64,000 nucleotides of DNA from Methylobacter sp. (lineage in GTDB: Bacteria; Pseudomonadota; Gammaproteobacteria; Methylococcales; Methylomonadaceae). Where the stretch lies: positions 31,052 to 95,051 of the forward strand of contig JAUXTH010000144.1 in NCBI GenBank assembly GCA_030679035.1, read 5' to 3'. Below the pieces are notes generated by a model that searched no databases, was not told the origin of the DNA, and saw nothing but the letters and a program-made list of their open reading frames with translations. Positions 49,338 to 60,100 of the stretch are shown here, piece by piece; the stretch's first letter is position 1, and every line of letters starts with the position of its first letter. The position numbers and the translations under genes were made by a program.

Positions 49338-49699
49338 GCGTAACCACCGTCGGCGATTCGCGCTAGATAGGCTTTTACAGCCTCTGCGCGGCCTTCTTTG
49401 ACCAGATCTTCTGCGGTTTTATCACCAAATGACGGCAAAGGTTGCGAGCGAAACCAGGCAAATGCACGCCCTACTCCACCCGACCACTCTGATACTCGGT
49501 TGATGATTTCTACCGTATCCCTTAACCGTGCTTGCGTGGAGCGGCTTTTACACCGGGAACTCTTGGAAACCGAATCGCGGGACAAGCCGGTGACATCGGC
49601 AAGATCGCTTTGAGTGATGTGCAATACCTTGGCCAAGGTATTGGCAGCAATAAACCCCTCGTCGGAAATGACTTGATGCAGAAAACTGGTAGTAACCAT
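49334..49699 (-). CDS. Xre/MbcA/ParS-type antitoxin
   Basis: HTH LHITQSDLADVTGLSRDSVSK; C-terminal DUF2384-like WFRSQPLPSFGDKTAEDLVKEGRAEAVKAYLARIADGGYA; 4-bp overlap with RES toxin. Confidence 0.9.
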   Translation of the reverse strand: MVTTSFLHQVISDEGFIAANTLAKVLHITQSDLADVTGLSRDSVSKSSRCKSRSTQARLRDTVEIINRVSEWSGGVGRAFAWFRSQPLPSFGDKTAEDLVKEGRAEAVKAYLARIADGGYA

Positions 49700-49863
49700 A
49701 AATGCCTCCCTATTTAACCTTTTGTAGGTGCTAATTATAGGGCATATTAAATATCATGCATTATTTATCTACATGAAGGGGTAGTCTGATAGTTATGTGT
49801 ATGGAGTTGAAAGTCTTTTAAATTCATAAGTCTGCTTAATTTAAGATTAAGAGTGATTGTGTA

Positions 49864-50409
49864 TCACTTTATAAAAAGCCAAAGTATTAAAATGGCTGAG
49901 ACCAGCGCCATAATAGAAGCGGAAAAATTAACATAGAGCATTAACCTCATGGTTTTTAACAGGCTGTTCAATGATTTTATATTAGATAAAGATCTTTTTT
50001 GTTGTGCCATGGCTATATCGCCACTTTTATCCGCAATTGCCAGGGCAATGTTATCGATATGTTTTTCAATCAGCTCGCTGATCAGATGGCGATGACTGTT
50101 TTCCAAACCGCGTAGAATCTCATTAGCTTTAATTTCCATATTTTTGCTCCACACATCAGCAGTTTCCTCCAGATTAACCTTGAATTGATTGATTAAAGCT
50201 TCTTGTTTACTGGCAAATTCATCCATTAATAAACCGTTAATCGTATGCAACACCAGGATTGGGTCGTTGCGGCCGAGTGCAATGCCGTGCTTGACGGCAA
50301 CAGCACGAATGATAGCTTCCGCACTGTTGCCGGATTGATAGGCTTTGGCCTCAGTCGCTTGATTATCCAAGCCGCTGTTAGTGACCTGGTCTTGCGACTC
50401 ATCGCTCAT
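49864..50409 (-). CDS. traM: TraM-like transfer protein with C-terminal TM
   Basis: Third gene of a traK-traL-traM-ordered block divergent from oriT/traJI; C-terminal TM. Confidence 0.6.
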   Translation of the reverse strand: MSDESQDQVTNSGLDNQATEAKAYQSGNSAEAIIRAVAVKHGIALGRNDPILVLHTINGLLMDEFASKQEALINQFKVNLEETADVWSKNMEIKANEILRGLENSHRHLISELIEKHIDNIALAIADKSGDIAMAQQKRSLSNIKSLNSLLKTMRLMLYVNFSASIMALVSAILILWLFIK

Positions 50410-51143
50410 AAAATAACCGCAGCATCTAAGCGCTTAAAAATATCATCTTGCATGATTTTCAATCGTTGCCGGGTCATGATGGTCTTTTCGGGATCGTTAA
50501 TGGCTTCCTTGAAGGTCAGGTTTTGATTCAGCATGGTGCTTAAGTCGTGGCCAAAGGTTTCTTGCTTATATTCCGGAATCTGAATCAGCGCGGTAATGGC
50601 CTCTTTATTGGTCTTGTAAACGGCCATTTGCTCAAAGGTTTTGCCGCCAGACTTGACTTCGCCCCAGTAGGGATTGAGCCAGACAATAAATTTGGTATTT
50701 CCGCTTAAGTGATTTGCCATTTGTGCAAAACCAACCAAGGTATCGTTCAGCGCCTGGCCTCCGGTAATGACTGTATGAATGATCAACTCATGGCCAAGGC
50801 TTTGTAATACTTCCGGTATGCCCATCTCCTTGATGTAAGTCGACAAGGCAATAAAAGAACTGGCGCCGTTATCAATGACGGTATCGCCTTTTGACTGCGC
50901 GATTATTTCAATGATTTCATCAAATTTGCGTTGATTGATTTCTTCGTTCTCTATGATGTCCAGCGCCTTAACTGGCAAGCGCTCATACCGGCTGAAGGTT
51001 TTATTGATGGGGTCGGTATCGATTAAAGTCAGCGGTTTTTTGGGGTCACTGCGCTTATGAAGTAAATATTGCGTGAGTAGGCTTGCGATCAATGATTTTC
51101 CAACGCCGCCTTTGCCTTGGAGAATAACATGTATTTTAGACAT
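50406..51143 (-). CDS. traL: TraL-like ParA/MinD-family ATPase
   Basis: HVILQGKGGVGKSLIASLLTQYL deviant Walker A; position next to traK. Confidence 0.85.
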   Translation of the reverse strand: MSKIHVILQGKGGVGKSLIASLLTQYLLHKRSDPKKPLTLIDTDPINKTFSRYERLPVKALDIIENEEINQRKFDEIIEIIAQSKGDTVIDNGASSFIALSTYIKEMGIPEVLQSLGHELIIHTVITGGQALNDTLVGFAQMANHLSGNTKFIVWLNPYWGEVKSGGKTFEQMAVYKTNKEAITALIQIPEYKQETFGHDLSTMLNQNLTFKEAINDPEKTIMTRQRLKIMQDDIFKRLDAAVIL

Positions 51144-51550
51144 TAGATTAAATCCTTCGGGTTGATGTTGGGGTTATGCGACATACCCTCAGGAAGTTTT
51201 AATTTGACCGGTTCTTCCTTCAGGCTAGTGACAGTGTTGTTAGTTTGCTTAGCAGGTTCGATGATTTTGGTGTCTTTATCCTCCGCAGTCGTTGCATCAG
51301 TTTTAAGGTCCTTGATGGCTTGCTTGAGTTGATGCTTTTTTAGATATAAAGTGAAAGTGACGTAGGAAAACGAGATGATTTCCGCTTGAGTTAAGGATTT
51401 CCATATTGATTTAGCGGTATAGCCTTTATCCAGATAGGTCTTGATTAAGTCCAGGTTCGCTAAAAATGCCACGTAGTTAAGCTTGTCGGTGTCTTCTGCC
51501 AGCGACAACATTAACTTTTCGAATTCAGCTGCTTTCTTTTTGTCAGTCAT
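51143..51550 (-). CDS. traK: TraK-like oriT-binding protein
   Basis: NYVAFLANLDLIKTYLDKGYTAKSIWKSLTQAEIISFSYVTFTLYLKKH and C-terminal HNPNINPKDLI match the remembered RP4 TraK pattern. Confidence 0.75.
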   Translation of the reverse strand: MTDKKKAAEFEKLMLSLAEDTDKLNYVAFLANLDLIKTYLDKGYTAKSIWKSLTQAEIISFSYVTFTLYLKKHQLKQAIKDLKTDATTAEDKDTKIIEPAKQTNNTVTSLKEEPVKLKLPEGMSHNPNINPKDLI

Positions 51551-51737
51551 TGGGGCACCTTATGGCTTCATAACGGCATCACTTGCGGGCATGATAATAA
51601 ATATCTTTAAAAATTTCTATAAAATTTATAATTATTTAATATTATAATTAATTCAATTAAATACAATTAAAGTTAAAAATAATTATATATTTGTTGTTGA
51701 AATTTCATGTGGTTTCGGTATAGTTTAATCCCAAAGG

Positions 51738-51845
51738 AGGGCAGGATAGGTGAAGTTGGCCAACCGTTTCACGGTTAGCCAACTTCACGGTTCTTATTCG
51801 CGCTTGCAGCGCTCAACGAACATCCTGCCCTGCGGGACAACGTCA
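51738..51845. other. oriT: Origin of transfer (oriT), IncP/RP4-like
   Basis: agGGCAGGATAGGTGAAGTTGGCcAACCG-tttca-CGGTTaGCCAACTTCACggTTCTTATTCGCgcttgcagcGCTCAACGaacATCCTGCCCTGCG; nested inverted repeats; minus strand carries TATCCTG|C. Confidence 0.92.
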
Positions 51846-51849
51846 GAGA

Positions 51850-52236
51850 ATGGTCAGGTGGAAAATGATTAATGACTCAAAACCCAACCGCAAAAACACC
51901 CCACCTATTAAGGTGTGTTGTACGCCGCTTGAACGGCAAACGATTTTCGAAAAAGCCGAGCAATGCGGTTTGTCGGCCTCAAATTATTTGCGGGCTATTG
52001 GCTTAGGGATGGGCGTTACCAGTGTTATCGATCATCGTAAGGTTGATGAACTGGTCAGAGTCAATGGCGATTTAGGCCGATTAGGTGGGTTATTAAAGCT
52101 TTGGTTAAGCAATGATGAAAAACTCCGTCTGGATAACAAGCAGCTCCTAAGAAATCAAATCCTGGACACGCTTGCTGAAATCAATAACAACCAGACCGCC
52201 ATAAAAACTATCATTCAGCGGGTGGTCAGATCATGA
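51850..52236 (+). CDS. traJ: TraJ/MobC-like relaxosome accessory protein
   Basis: IKVCCTPLERQTIFEKAEQCGLSASNYLRAIGLG; between oriT and relaxase. Confidence 0.85.
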   Translation: MVRWKMINDSKPNRKNTPPIKVCCTPLERQTIFEKAEQCGLSASNYLRAIGLGMGVTSVIDHRKVDELVRVNGDLGRLGGLLKLWLSNDEKLRLDNKQLLRNQILDTLAEINNNQTAIKTIIQRVVRS

Positions 52237-53903
52237 TCGCCAAAGCCATTGCCATGAAGGTCGCCGAAAAGAGCCATTTTTCTAAATTGGTGGCTTATAT
52301 GACCGATGCGCAGGACACGCCTTTTAGGCTTGGCCAAGTTTCTGTCACTAATTGCTACAGTGACGGCCACAACGATGCCGTCTACGAAGTCCTCAACACC
52401 CAGATGCAAAACCGCCGAGCGATCTCCGATAAAACCTACCACCTGATCGTTTCGTTCAGGGCCGGAGAGGACGTTAGTCCTGAAACCTTACAAGCGATTG
52501 AAGCCGAACTGTGTACCGGTTTAGGCTTTAAAGAACACCAACGCATCAGTGCCGTGCATCAAGATACCGAAAACCTGCATATCCATATTGCCATTAACAA
52601 AGTCCATCCCGTTAAACATACCATTTATAATCCTTATCGGGACTATAAGATATTGGCAAAACTGTGTGCGAAATTGGAACAGCAATACGGTCTGGAAGTC
52701 GACAACCACAGTAGCCAAAGAAATCATACTGCAGGCCGGGCAAGGGACATGGAACGGCATTCCGGGGTAGAAAGCCTGATCAGTTGGATACAACAAAAAG
52801 CTTTAGACAGCATCAAACAAGCTAGTACCTGGGCAGAGTTACATGCGGCATTGTATGAAAATAGCCTCAGCATAAAGCCTAGAGGTAATGGCCTTGCTCT
52901 CAGTACCCTGGATGAATCAATAGTTGTAAAAGCCAGTTCCGTTGCCCGCGAGTTATCCAAAGGAAAGCTTGAACAGCGCTTAGGCACATTCCAGCCAGCC
53001 AATGAACAAAGTCTTTCAACCTTAACGGTCAAACAACGTTACGACAGGGCTGTGCTCACCATCAATCCAGTATCACCGGAACAATCAAAACAATTGGAAC
53101 AACTAAAAAAACCACTAAAAATAACCAGCACTGACTTGTATAACCTCTATCAATCTGAACGGTTAGACAGCACGGTTATACGAGTCGAAGCCTTGCAAAG
53201 GGCAAGAACACAGCATCAAGCAGACATTCAACAAGCCAAAGACAAAGCTGCCGACAAACGGCGTTGGCTCAAGGCACTAATCCAGCCCGGCATTAACAAA
53301 AAACTCCTGCTCGCACTGACCGGGAAATCACTACAGGCTGACATAAAACGCATTAATGCCGATTACCGACAACAAAGACAAAGTCTGTATGCCCAACACC
53401 GGCGCTTTACCTGGCTGGATTGGTTGCAACAACAAGCGACGCAGGGCAACTTGAACGCATTGAAGATCTTGCGGCAACGGCAGAGCAAAGCCGAGGTGAA
53501 AGGCAATTACCTCGATGGGATTAAAACCCCGTCCGAGCATTTCGCACCGCAGCAGAGCACAGCCAAGGTCACCAAGAAAGGCACGGTATTTTATTTGCAC
53601 AATAAAGCCGTCATCAAGGATGACGGCAACCGTTTCCATGTTGCCGCCGATGCCGACCAAGCCGTATTAACGTCCGCCCTAATCTATGCAAAGAACCGGC
53701 ACGGCTACCAGCTTTCCATTCAAGGCAATGAGCTGTTTCAGGAAAATGTGGTGCGAGCCTCCGTCAAAGCCGGATTGAATATCAGCTTCGATCAAGAGCA
53801 ACTGGAACAGCGGCGGGTACAACTCAGTGCTGAAATGCTGTTGTTTGGGGACGGCGCAGTCAAGAATTTAACCGCCCAACAAAGTGTGGGCAGGAGGCGA
53901 TAA
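52233..53903 (+). CDS. traI: TraI-like MOBP relaxase
   Basis: YHLIVSFRAGEDVSPETLQAIEAELCTGLGFKEHQRISAVHQDTENLHIHIAINKVHP. Confidence 0.94.
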   Translation: MIAKAIAMKVAEKSHFSKLVAYMTDAQDTPFRLGQVSVTNCYSDGHNDAVYEVLNTQMQNRRAISDKTYHLIVSFRAGEDVSPETLQAIEAELCTGLGFKEHQRISAVHQDTENLHIHIAINKVHPVKHTIYNPYRDYKILAKLCAKLEQQYGLEVDNHSSQRNHTAGRARDMERHSGVESLISWIQQKALDSIKQASTWAELHAALYENSLSIKPRGNGLALSTLDESIVVKASSVARELSKGKLEQRLGTFQPANEQSLSTLTVKQRYDRAVLTINPVSPEQSKQLEQLKKPLKITSTDLYNLYQSERLDSTVIRVEALQRARTQHQADIQQAKDKAADKRRWLKALIQPGINKKLLLALTGKSLQADIKRINADYRQQRQSLYAQHRRFTWLDWLQQQATQGNLNALKILRQRQSKAEVKGNYLDGIKTPSEHFAPQQSTAKVTKKGTVFYLHNKAVIKDDGNRFHVAADADQAVLTSALIYAKNRHGYQLSIQGNELFQENVVRASVKAGLNISFDQEQLEQRRVQLSAEMLLFGDGAVKNLTAQQSVGRRR

Positions 53904-54226
53904 TGAAAATCCTAACCGTCGTGCGAGGCCTATGTCTCGCCCCCCTTATTCTGGTTTATGGTGCATGGATGCTATTCAAGTTTACGTTGAGTTTAAGCGT
54001 TTTGTTATTGGGTGCTTGGTTGATTCATAAAATATTCGGGATTGCAGGCGATGTCATACTGGCGTTGCCGATCATTTATGTCCTGTCGTATTTGGTGCCG
54101 AATCCGCGAATGGGAAATATTGCCAACAAGTTAACTTTTAAAGGTATGCCAGATAGTAAATTGTCAGTAAATCCAAAAATGAAGATCGTGGATATAAAAT
54201 CCTATCGGCGCAGAGCAAAACAATGA
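53903..54226 (+). CDS. Small membrane protein in the tra operon
   Basis: Hydrophobic 107-aa ORF overlapping the next gene by 4 bp. Confidence 0.65.
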   Translation: MKILTVVRGLCLAPLILVYGAWMLFKFTLSLSVLLLGAWLIHKIFGIAGDVILALPIIYVLSYLVPNPRMGNIANKLTFKGMPDSKLSVNPKMKIVDIKSYRRRAKQ

Positions 54227-56103
54227 AGGACAAATTCAACAACTCGGTTGGCCCTCTGGCGCATAAATCGAAAGGCACTTCACATAAGGTTCTACGGGCG
54301 CTGATTGCCATCATGATTTTAATCATCGGATTGCAAACCGCAACCCAGACCTTTGCCTTTGAGTTCCAGTATCACCGTTTGTTGGGATTTAATGTATTCC
54401 ACCTATACCCACCCTGGGCGATTGTGGGCTGGTCGGTGAAATGGGCAGAAACCTACCCATCTTATCTGCTGCGCGCCGGTAATTACGGGATCATCGTGGC
54501 CGGGGTAGGATTGTTGTTGCAGACGATTGTTATCTTGGTTGTTGATAATTCGGCTAAGGCCAGTCTCTACCTGCACGGATCGGCACGTTGGACGAACCTG
54601 AAAGACCTGCGCTTAGCCGGATTATTGCCGCGTCCCAGAAGTTTCAGTGAATGGCTTGCGGGGGTAAAACGGCCAAAAAGCACCGGCGTGTTTGTCGGGG
54701 CTTGGCTGGACAAGCAGGGACACACCCATTATCTCAGACACAGCGGCGGGGAACATGTGTTATGTATCGCGCCTACCGGTTCAGGTAAAGGTGTCGGCTT
54801 GATTATTCCCACTTTAACTACTTGGGCTCAAAGCGCAGTCATTACCGATTTAAAAGGCGAGTTGTGGGGCGCTACCGCAGGCTGGCGACAACAACATGCC
54901 AACAACAAAGTGTTGCGCTTTGAACCGACAGCCACTGACTCGATACACTGGAACCCGTTGGATGAAATACGCGTGGGGACGCAATACGAAGTGGGTGATG
55001 TGCAGAACCTGGTCAACTTGATCGTAGATCCGGATGGCAAGAGTTTGGAAACCCATTGGCAAAAAACCGCCCATGCCTTGCTGGTCGGGGTCATGTTACA
55101 TGCCTTGTATCTTGCCAAGAAAACCGGAGTCACCGTCACTTTACAACAGGTTGATCGGATGCTATCCGACCCGCACAAATCATTATCCGAGTTATGGCAT
55201 GACATGCGATTCAACCTACACCGTAACGGCATGCCCCATGAATTGGTGTCGTCAGCGGCTATGGACATGATCACTCGGCCACTGGAAGAAGCGGGATCGG
55301 TGCTGTCAACCGCCAAATCGTATTTGTCACTCTATAGAGATCCCGTGGTGGCTGAGAATGTTGGCAGTTCGGATTTTAGCATCGGAGATTTGATGAATCA
55401 CGAGTCCCCCGTCAGTCTATATATTGTCACTCAGCCGAATGACAAAACCCGGCTACGCCCCTTGGTGCGCATCCTGATTAATATGATCATCAGATTGTCG
55501 GCGCAGGGTCTGACTATTAGCGACGGGATGCCCAAAGCGTCCTATAAACATCGTTTGCTGTTAATGCTCGATGAATTTCCGGCATTGGGCAAACTGGACA
55601 TCCTGCAAGAATCCTTGGCCTTTTTACGAGGCTACGGCATCAAGTGTTACTTGATCTGCCAGGATATTACCCAGTTGAAAAGCCGTGAAACCGGTTATGG
55701 CCCGGATGAATCGATCAGTTCCAACTGTGCCGTGGTGAACGCCTTTGCGCCCAACCGGATAGAAACCGCCGAACACTTATCCAAGCTGACCGGCCAAACG
55801 ACCATCGTCAAAGAGCAGATTACCACCAGCGGCCATCGTGCCAGTATGCTGCTGGGGAGTGTCTCACGGACTACCCATGAGGTGCAGCGACCGTTATTAA
55901 CCCCGGATGAATGCCTGAGAATGCAAGGGCCCATCAAAGACGATCACGGCATGATCGAACAGCCGGGCGATATGCTGGTGTTTGTCGCGGGCTACCCGGC
56001 AATCTATGGTGTCCAACCCTTATATTTTAAAGACCCGGTGTTAATGGCGCGGTCGCGCATACCGCCCCCGTATAAAAGCGATACTATAAAAAATCAGTTT
56101 TAA
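54223..56103 (+). CDS. traG: TraG/VirD4 coupling protein
   Basis: HVLCIAPTGSGKGVGLIIPTL Walker A; LLMLDEFPALGKLDILQESLAFLRGYGIKCYLICQD Walker B. Confidence 0.96.
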   Translation: MKDKFNNSVGPLAHKSKGTSHKVLRALIAIMILIIGLQTATQTFAFEFQYHRLLGFNVFHLYPPWAIVGWSVKWAETYPSYLLRAGNYGIIVAGVGLLLQTIVILVVDNSAKASLYLHGSARWTNLKDLRLAGLLPRPRSFSEWLAGVKRPKSTGVFVGAWLDKQGHTHYLRHSGGEHVLCIAPTGSGKGVGLIIPTLTTWAQSAVITDLKGELWGATAGWRQQHANNKVLRFEPTATDSIHWNPLDEIRVGTQYEVGDVQNLVNLIVDPDGKSLETHWQKTAHALLVGVMLHALYLAKKTGVTVTLQQVDRMLSDPHKSLSELWHDMRFNLHRNGMPHELVSSAAMDMITRPLEEAGSVLSTAKSYLSLYRDPVVAENVGSSDFSIGDLMNHESPVSLYIVTQPNDKTRLRPLVRILINMIIRLSAQGLTISDGMPKASYKHRLLLMLDEFPALGKLDILQESLAFLRGYGIKCYLICQDITQLKSRETGYGPDESISSNCAVVNAFAPNRIETAEHLSKLTGQTTIVKEQITTSGHRASMLLGSVSRTTHEVQRPLLTPDECLRMQGPIKDDHGMIEQPGDMLVFVAGYPAIYGVQPLYFKDPVLMARSRIPPPYKSDTIKNQF

Positions 56104-56228
56104 ATACAGTATTGCAAGCCTAACCGATGCAAAGCTTTTATCCAAAACCGTTGATGATAGAGGGTCGGAAATGGATACAGAACATGAATATGAATATGAA
56201 CCTTTCTTACAACGAGGAGAGAAAACCC

Positions 56229-56807
56229 ATGCACGCCCTTATAACAGAGCAAAATAAATCATCGCCAACCTGTTTGCGTTACCACCGGATCATTAATCGG
56301 TTAACAATAATGGTATTGCTAGGTTTCTCATGTGTATTTTTAAGCGATTGGTTGGGCTTACGCTTCAATACAACGCGCAGTGTCGATCCAGGTTTTTATT
56401 GGGTTATCAATAAACAACCGGAGAAAGGGGATTTTGTTTCATTTTGCCCAGCCGAGACCTCAATTTCACAAATGGCTTACCTGCGCGGTTACATCGGATT
56501 TGGCAACTGTCCGGGTCATTATCAGCGTCTACTTAAGATTGTTTATGGCATGGCGGGAGACGAAATTGAGTTTCAAGAGCATGGCATTTCTGTCAACGGA
56601 TCAGTATTGCCTCAGAGCGCTTTCCTGCCTCAAGACGGATTAGGCAGATCATTAATGCCGTTTAGCTCGAAGCCCATCGTATTAAACGCCGATGAACTCT
56701 GGGTGATGACAAATCACAATCCGCTATCTTTTGATAGCCGTTACTTTGGCCCGATTCGACTCGCTCAGGTCAGTAATGTAGTTAGACCTATATGGACATG
56801 GCAATAA
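56229..56807 (+). CDS. traF: TraF-like S26 signal-peptidase-family pilin-processing protein
   Basis: NTTRSVDPGFYWVINKQPEKGDFVSFCP...LKIVYGMAGDEIEF...ELWVMTNHNPLSFDSRYFGPI; start chosen at ATG with gagg upstream. Confidence 0.88.
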   Translation: MHALITEQNKSSPTCLRYHRIINRLTIMVLLGFSCVFLSDWLGLRFNTTRSVDPGFYWVINKQPEKGDFVSFCPAETSISQMAYLRGYIGFGNCPGHYQRLLKIVYGMAGDEIEFQEHGISVNGSVLPQSAFLPQDGLGRSLMPFSSKPIVLNADELWVMTNHNPLSFDSRYFGPIRLAQVSNVVRPIWTWQ

Positions 56808-56889
56808 GCCAGCTGGGTGGTTAAGACCAAGCAAAGACATAAGTTCAATTTAAACTCAATAACGCAGTATTTTCCGAGAGGTGACAACA

Positions 56890-57117
56890 ATGAAACAACT
56901 GGATGACAGCTTGAAACAAAAAATAGTTCCTGATGCTTCGAATGATACGGCTAATGCCGATGCAGCATTAACCGAAAAGTTAAGCGATGCGATGATACCG
57001 GGGTTTGCAGCCGAGTTTGACCCGGAAGAGGCCGAACGCGCCGGTGCCTTTGATGAAGATGCGTTAAGCGAAGCCGATGCGCTAGACAGTTGCATTGATG
57101 CTGCTGACGAAGGATAG
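56890..57117 (+). CDS. Small highly acidic protein
   Basis: ORF with rich D/E content directly upstream of the methylase/helicase gene; RBS-like gagaggtgac upstream. Confidence 0.6.
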   Translation: MKQLDDSLKQKIVPDASNDTANADAALTEKLSDAMIPGFAAEFDPEEAERAGAFDEDALSEADALDSCIDAADEG

Positions 57118-57123
57118 GTTTTT

Positions 57124-60100
57124 ATGGCCAAAATCCCTAATCCGGCACAGTTAGATTTTTTCGATGATTGGCTTGTGGTTGAGGAAAATGCATCGCCTTC
57201 AAATAACTCGATTTCAACCATAGAAAAAGACGCTGAGGCAGCGATAGCGAATTTTGAAAAGTTCCGCTATCAACTCGCACTACGTTTGGCAGAGAAGTTA
57301 GACAAAGATGGCGAAATCACCATGAAGTTCTTAACTGATGAAGCCAATCGCGCTTTTGGCGGTACTCAGGCGGAAGGTGTTTACTCAACAAAAGATGCTT
57401 ACGACGCAATGGAAGCTGCCTTCAATATCCATCTTATCAATACTGAGACAACAGACTTTACGACTCAAAATGCGGCATGGGCCAGTGACAAGGCTTTAGA
57501 GCTAACAAAGCGCATCCAGAAATTACCGACGCAAACAAAGCGTGATCAAGAAATGGACGAGTTCCAGCAGTTCAGCACGCCGCCCGCCTTATCGTTTGTA
57601 GCTAATTGGGTGGCGAACGTTAAAGCCACGGATGTCATGATAGAACCGTCTGCCGGTACCGGAGATTTGGCGGTATGGTCGAAAATTGCGGGTGCCGAGG
57701 TTGTCTTGAATGAGTTATCTCCACGGCGACAGGTATTGCTAGCCGATCTGTTTCCACAAGCACGCTTATTCAAGGAAAACGCCGAACAACTGGATAACGT
57801 ACTACCTACCGATGTTGTGCCAACAATTGCGGTAATGAATCCGCCATTTTCTTCGACAGCCGGGAGAGTGCAAGGGCAACGTGACACCTCAAACGGTGCC
57901 AGACATATAGAACAGGCCTTAAAACGTTTGCAAGACGGTGGCCGGTTGGTTGCAATTGTCGGTCAGGGTATGGCGACAGATCGGCCCGCATTCAAGGCTT
58001 GGTGGAGAACTATCGAGAAGAAATACAATGTACGGGCAAACATAGGCATCTCCGGTAAAGACTATGCGAAGTATGGAACCACGTTTGATAATCAAATTTT
58101 GGTTATCGACAAAACCGGCGTTACGACTCAGCCGGTTTTGACGGGACATGTCGAGTCGGTTACCGATTTACCTAAATTATTGGAGGGCATAAAAAATGAT
58201 CGTCAACAAAGACAATCAATCATCAATAAACCAACAGTCGATGAAGATACTCAAAAGGTATCGGATACCGTTCAACCCGACAACAGAATTGGCGGCGCTG
58301 GTGCTGATACAGGCAGCATTGGAACGGAACCTGTTGGAAACGGCGGAGATACAGGAACCCGAATTATTGATAGCCAAACTGAGGGCGAATCCCCGGTTAG
58401 CAATGTCGTTAATGACGGGAGCGGAGCCGGGAGTGGAGTTGGCACTGGATCTACCGGACTCGTTGGCGGAAGCGGCGGCGATGATATTGGAGGAAATAGT
58501 GGCATCCTTGAAGGCCACAATGCCAACACCATTTCAATAGAGGCCAAGATAGGCGAAGTTACCGAGTTTTCTGACGCTGTTTTTTCCAATTACACCCCGC
58601 AACGCTTAAGCATACCCGGCGCACAACAGCATCCAGGAAGACTGGTGCAGTCTGCGGCAATGTCGGCGGTAGAACCGCCTCCCCCGACGTATGCGCCGGT
58701 GTTACCGGAAAATCTGATACAAGAGGGCTTGCTATCGATTGCGCAGCTTGAATGCTTGGTTTATGCAGGACAAGCACATTGCGATGTATTGCCGAATGGA
58801 TCGCGGAAAGGGTTTTTTATTGGTGATGGAACCGGCGTAGGAAAAGGTCGGGAAATATCCGGCATCATCCTGGATAACCAGATGCAGGGGCGTAAAAAGG
58901 CCGTTTGGGTTTCATTTAATGAAGGCTTGATTGAAGATGCTAAACGGGATTTTTCAGGTATTGGCGGCAATCCGGAGAAGATTTTCTTTCAAGGCAAAAC
59001 AAAAGCGGGCAACGCAATCTCGCAAATAGACGGCATCCTGTTTACGACCTATTCGACCTTACGCGGCGGCGAGAAGAAGCAAGCCACTGACCTGGGGCAG
59101 AAGACAGGTAAAACCCGCGCTCAACAGATTGTAGATTGGTTGGGCGATGGTTTCGACGGTGTGATTGCGTTTGATGAAGCGCATAGCATGGGCAATGCAA
59201 TTGGGATAAAGGGAAAACGCGGCGTTAGAAAACCATCACAACAAGCGTTAGCAGGGATCAACCTGCAACGTGAGTTACCGAATGCGCGTGTAGTGTATGT
59301 ATCTGCAACCGGCGCTACCGAGATTAGCAATTTAAGTTATGCAGATCGTTTGGGCTTATGGGGAGAAGGCACACCCTTTGCCGATGTGAATACCTTTATT
59401 ACCGGGGTATCAAAAGGTGGTATTGCTTCAATGGAGTTGATTAGCCGTGATATGAAAGCTATGGGTATGTATATTGCCCGATCTCTATCTTATGATGGTG
59501 TGAGTTACGAACGGTTGGAGCATACGCTTTCTGATTTGCAGGAAGATATTTACAATGAATTGGCAGGTGCTTGGCAAATCGTTTTAAACAATGTTGATGC
59601 GGCACTTGAGATTACTCAGGCGGGTAGCAACGGCAACGCGAAAAGTGCTGCAATGGCGCAATTTTGGGGCGCACATCAACGCTTTTTTAACCAAGTCATC
59701 ACGTCCATGCAAACGCCTCGGGTCATTGATGATATAAGGCGACAACTGGATGCCGGGAATGTTGCCGTCATCCAACTGGTCAATACCAATGAGGCCGCTC
59801 AGGAGCGCATCATTGCAGAAGCGACTGCTCAAGATGCGGCGCTTGAAGACCTTGATTTTACACCTCGTCAGATGCTGATGGATTACATTAGGAACGGGTT
59901 TCCGGTGGCGGCTTATCAAGAGTCCAAGGACGATAACGGCAACACTGTTTATGTGCCGGTTATGGATTTGGACTGGAATCAGGTATTTGACCGCGAAGCA
60001 ATTGCCTTACGTGATTCATTGTTGGAAACGCTGAACCAAATTCGTGTACCTGAAAATCCGTTAGATTCCATCATCAATGCTTTTGGTTCTGACCTGGTGG

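Noticed and set aside
50406-51143. Stand-alone ParA partition system
   Set aside because: No parB/parS neighbour; context between TraK- and TraM-like genes fits IncP TraL.
54828-55316. 162-aa minus ORF opposite traG
   Set aside because: Antisense to conserved coupling-protein sequence; Cys/Ser-rich shadow ORF.
58216-58589. Two minus-strand ORFs over the linker of the giant gene
   Set aside because: Pro/Ser/Leu low complexity from the Gly-rich codons; no RBS-supported start, unlike the plus-strand 58196 ORF.
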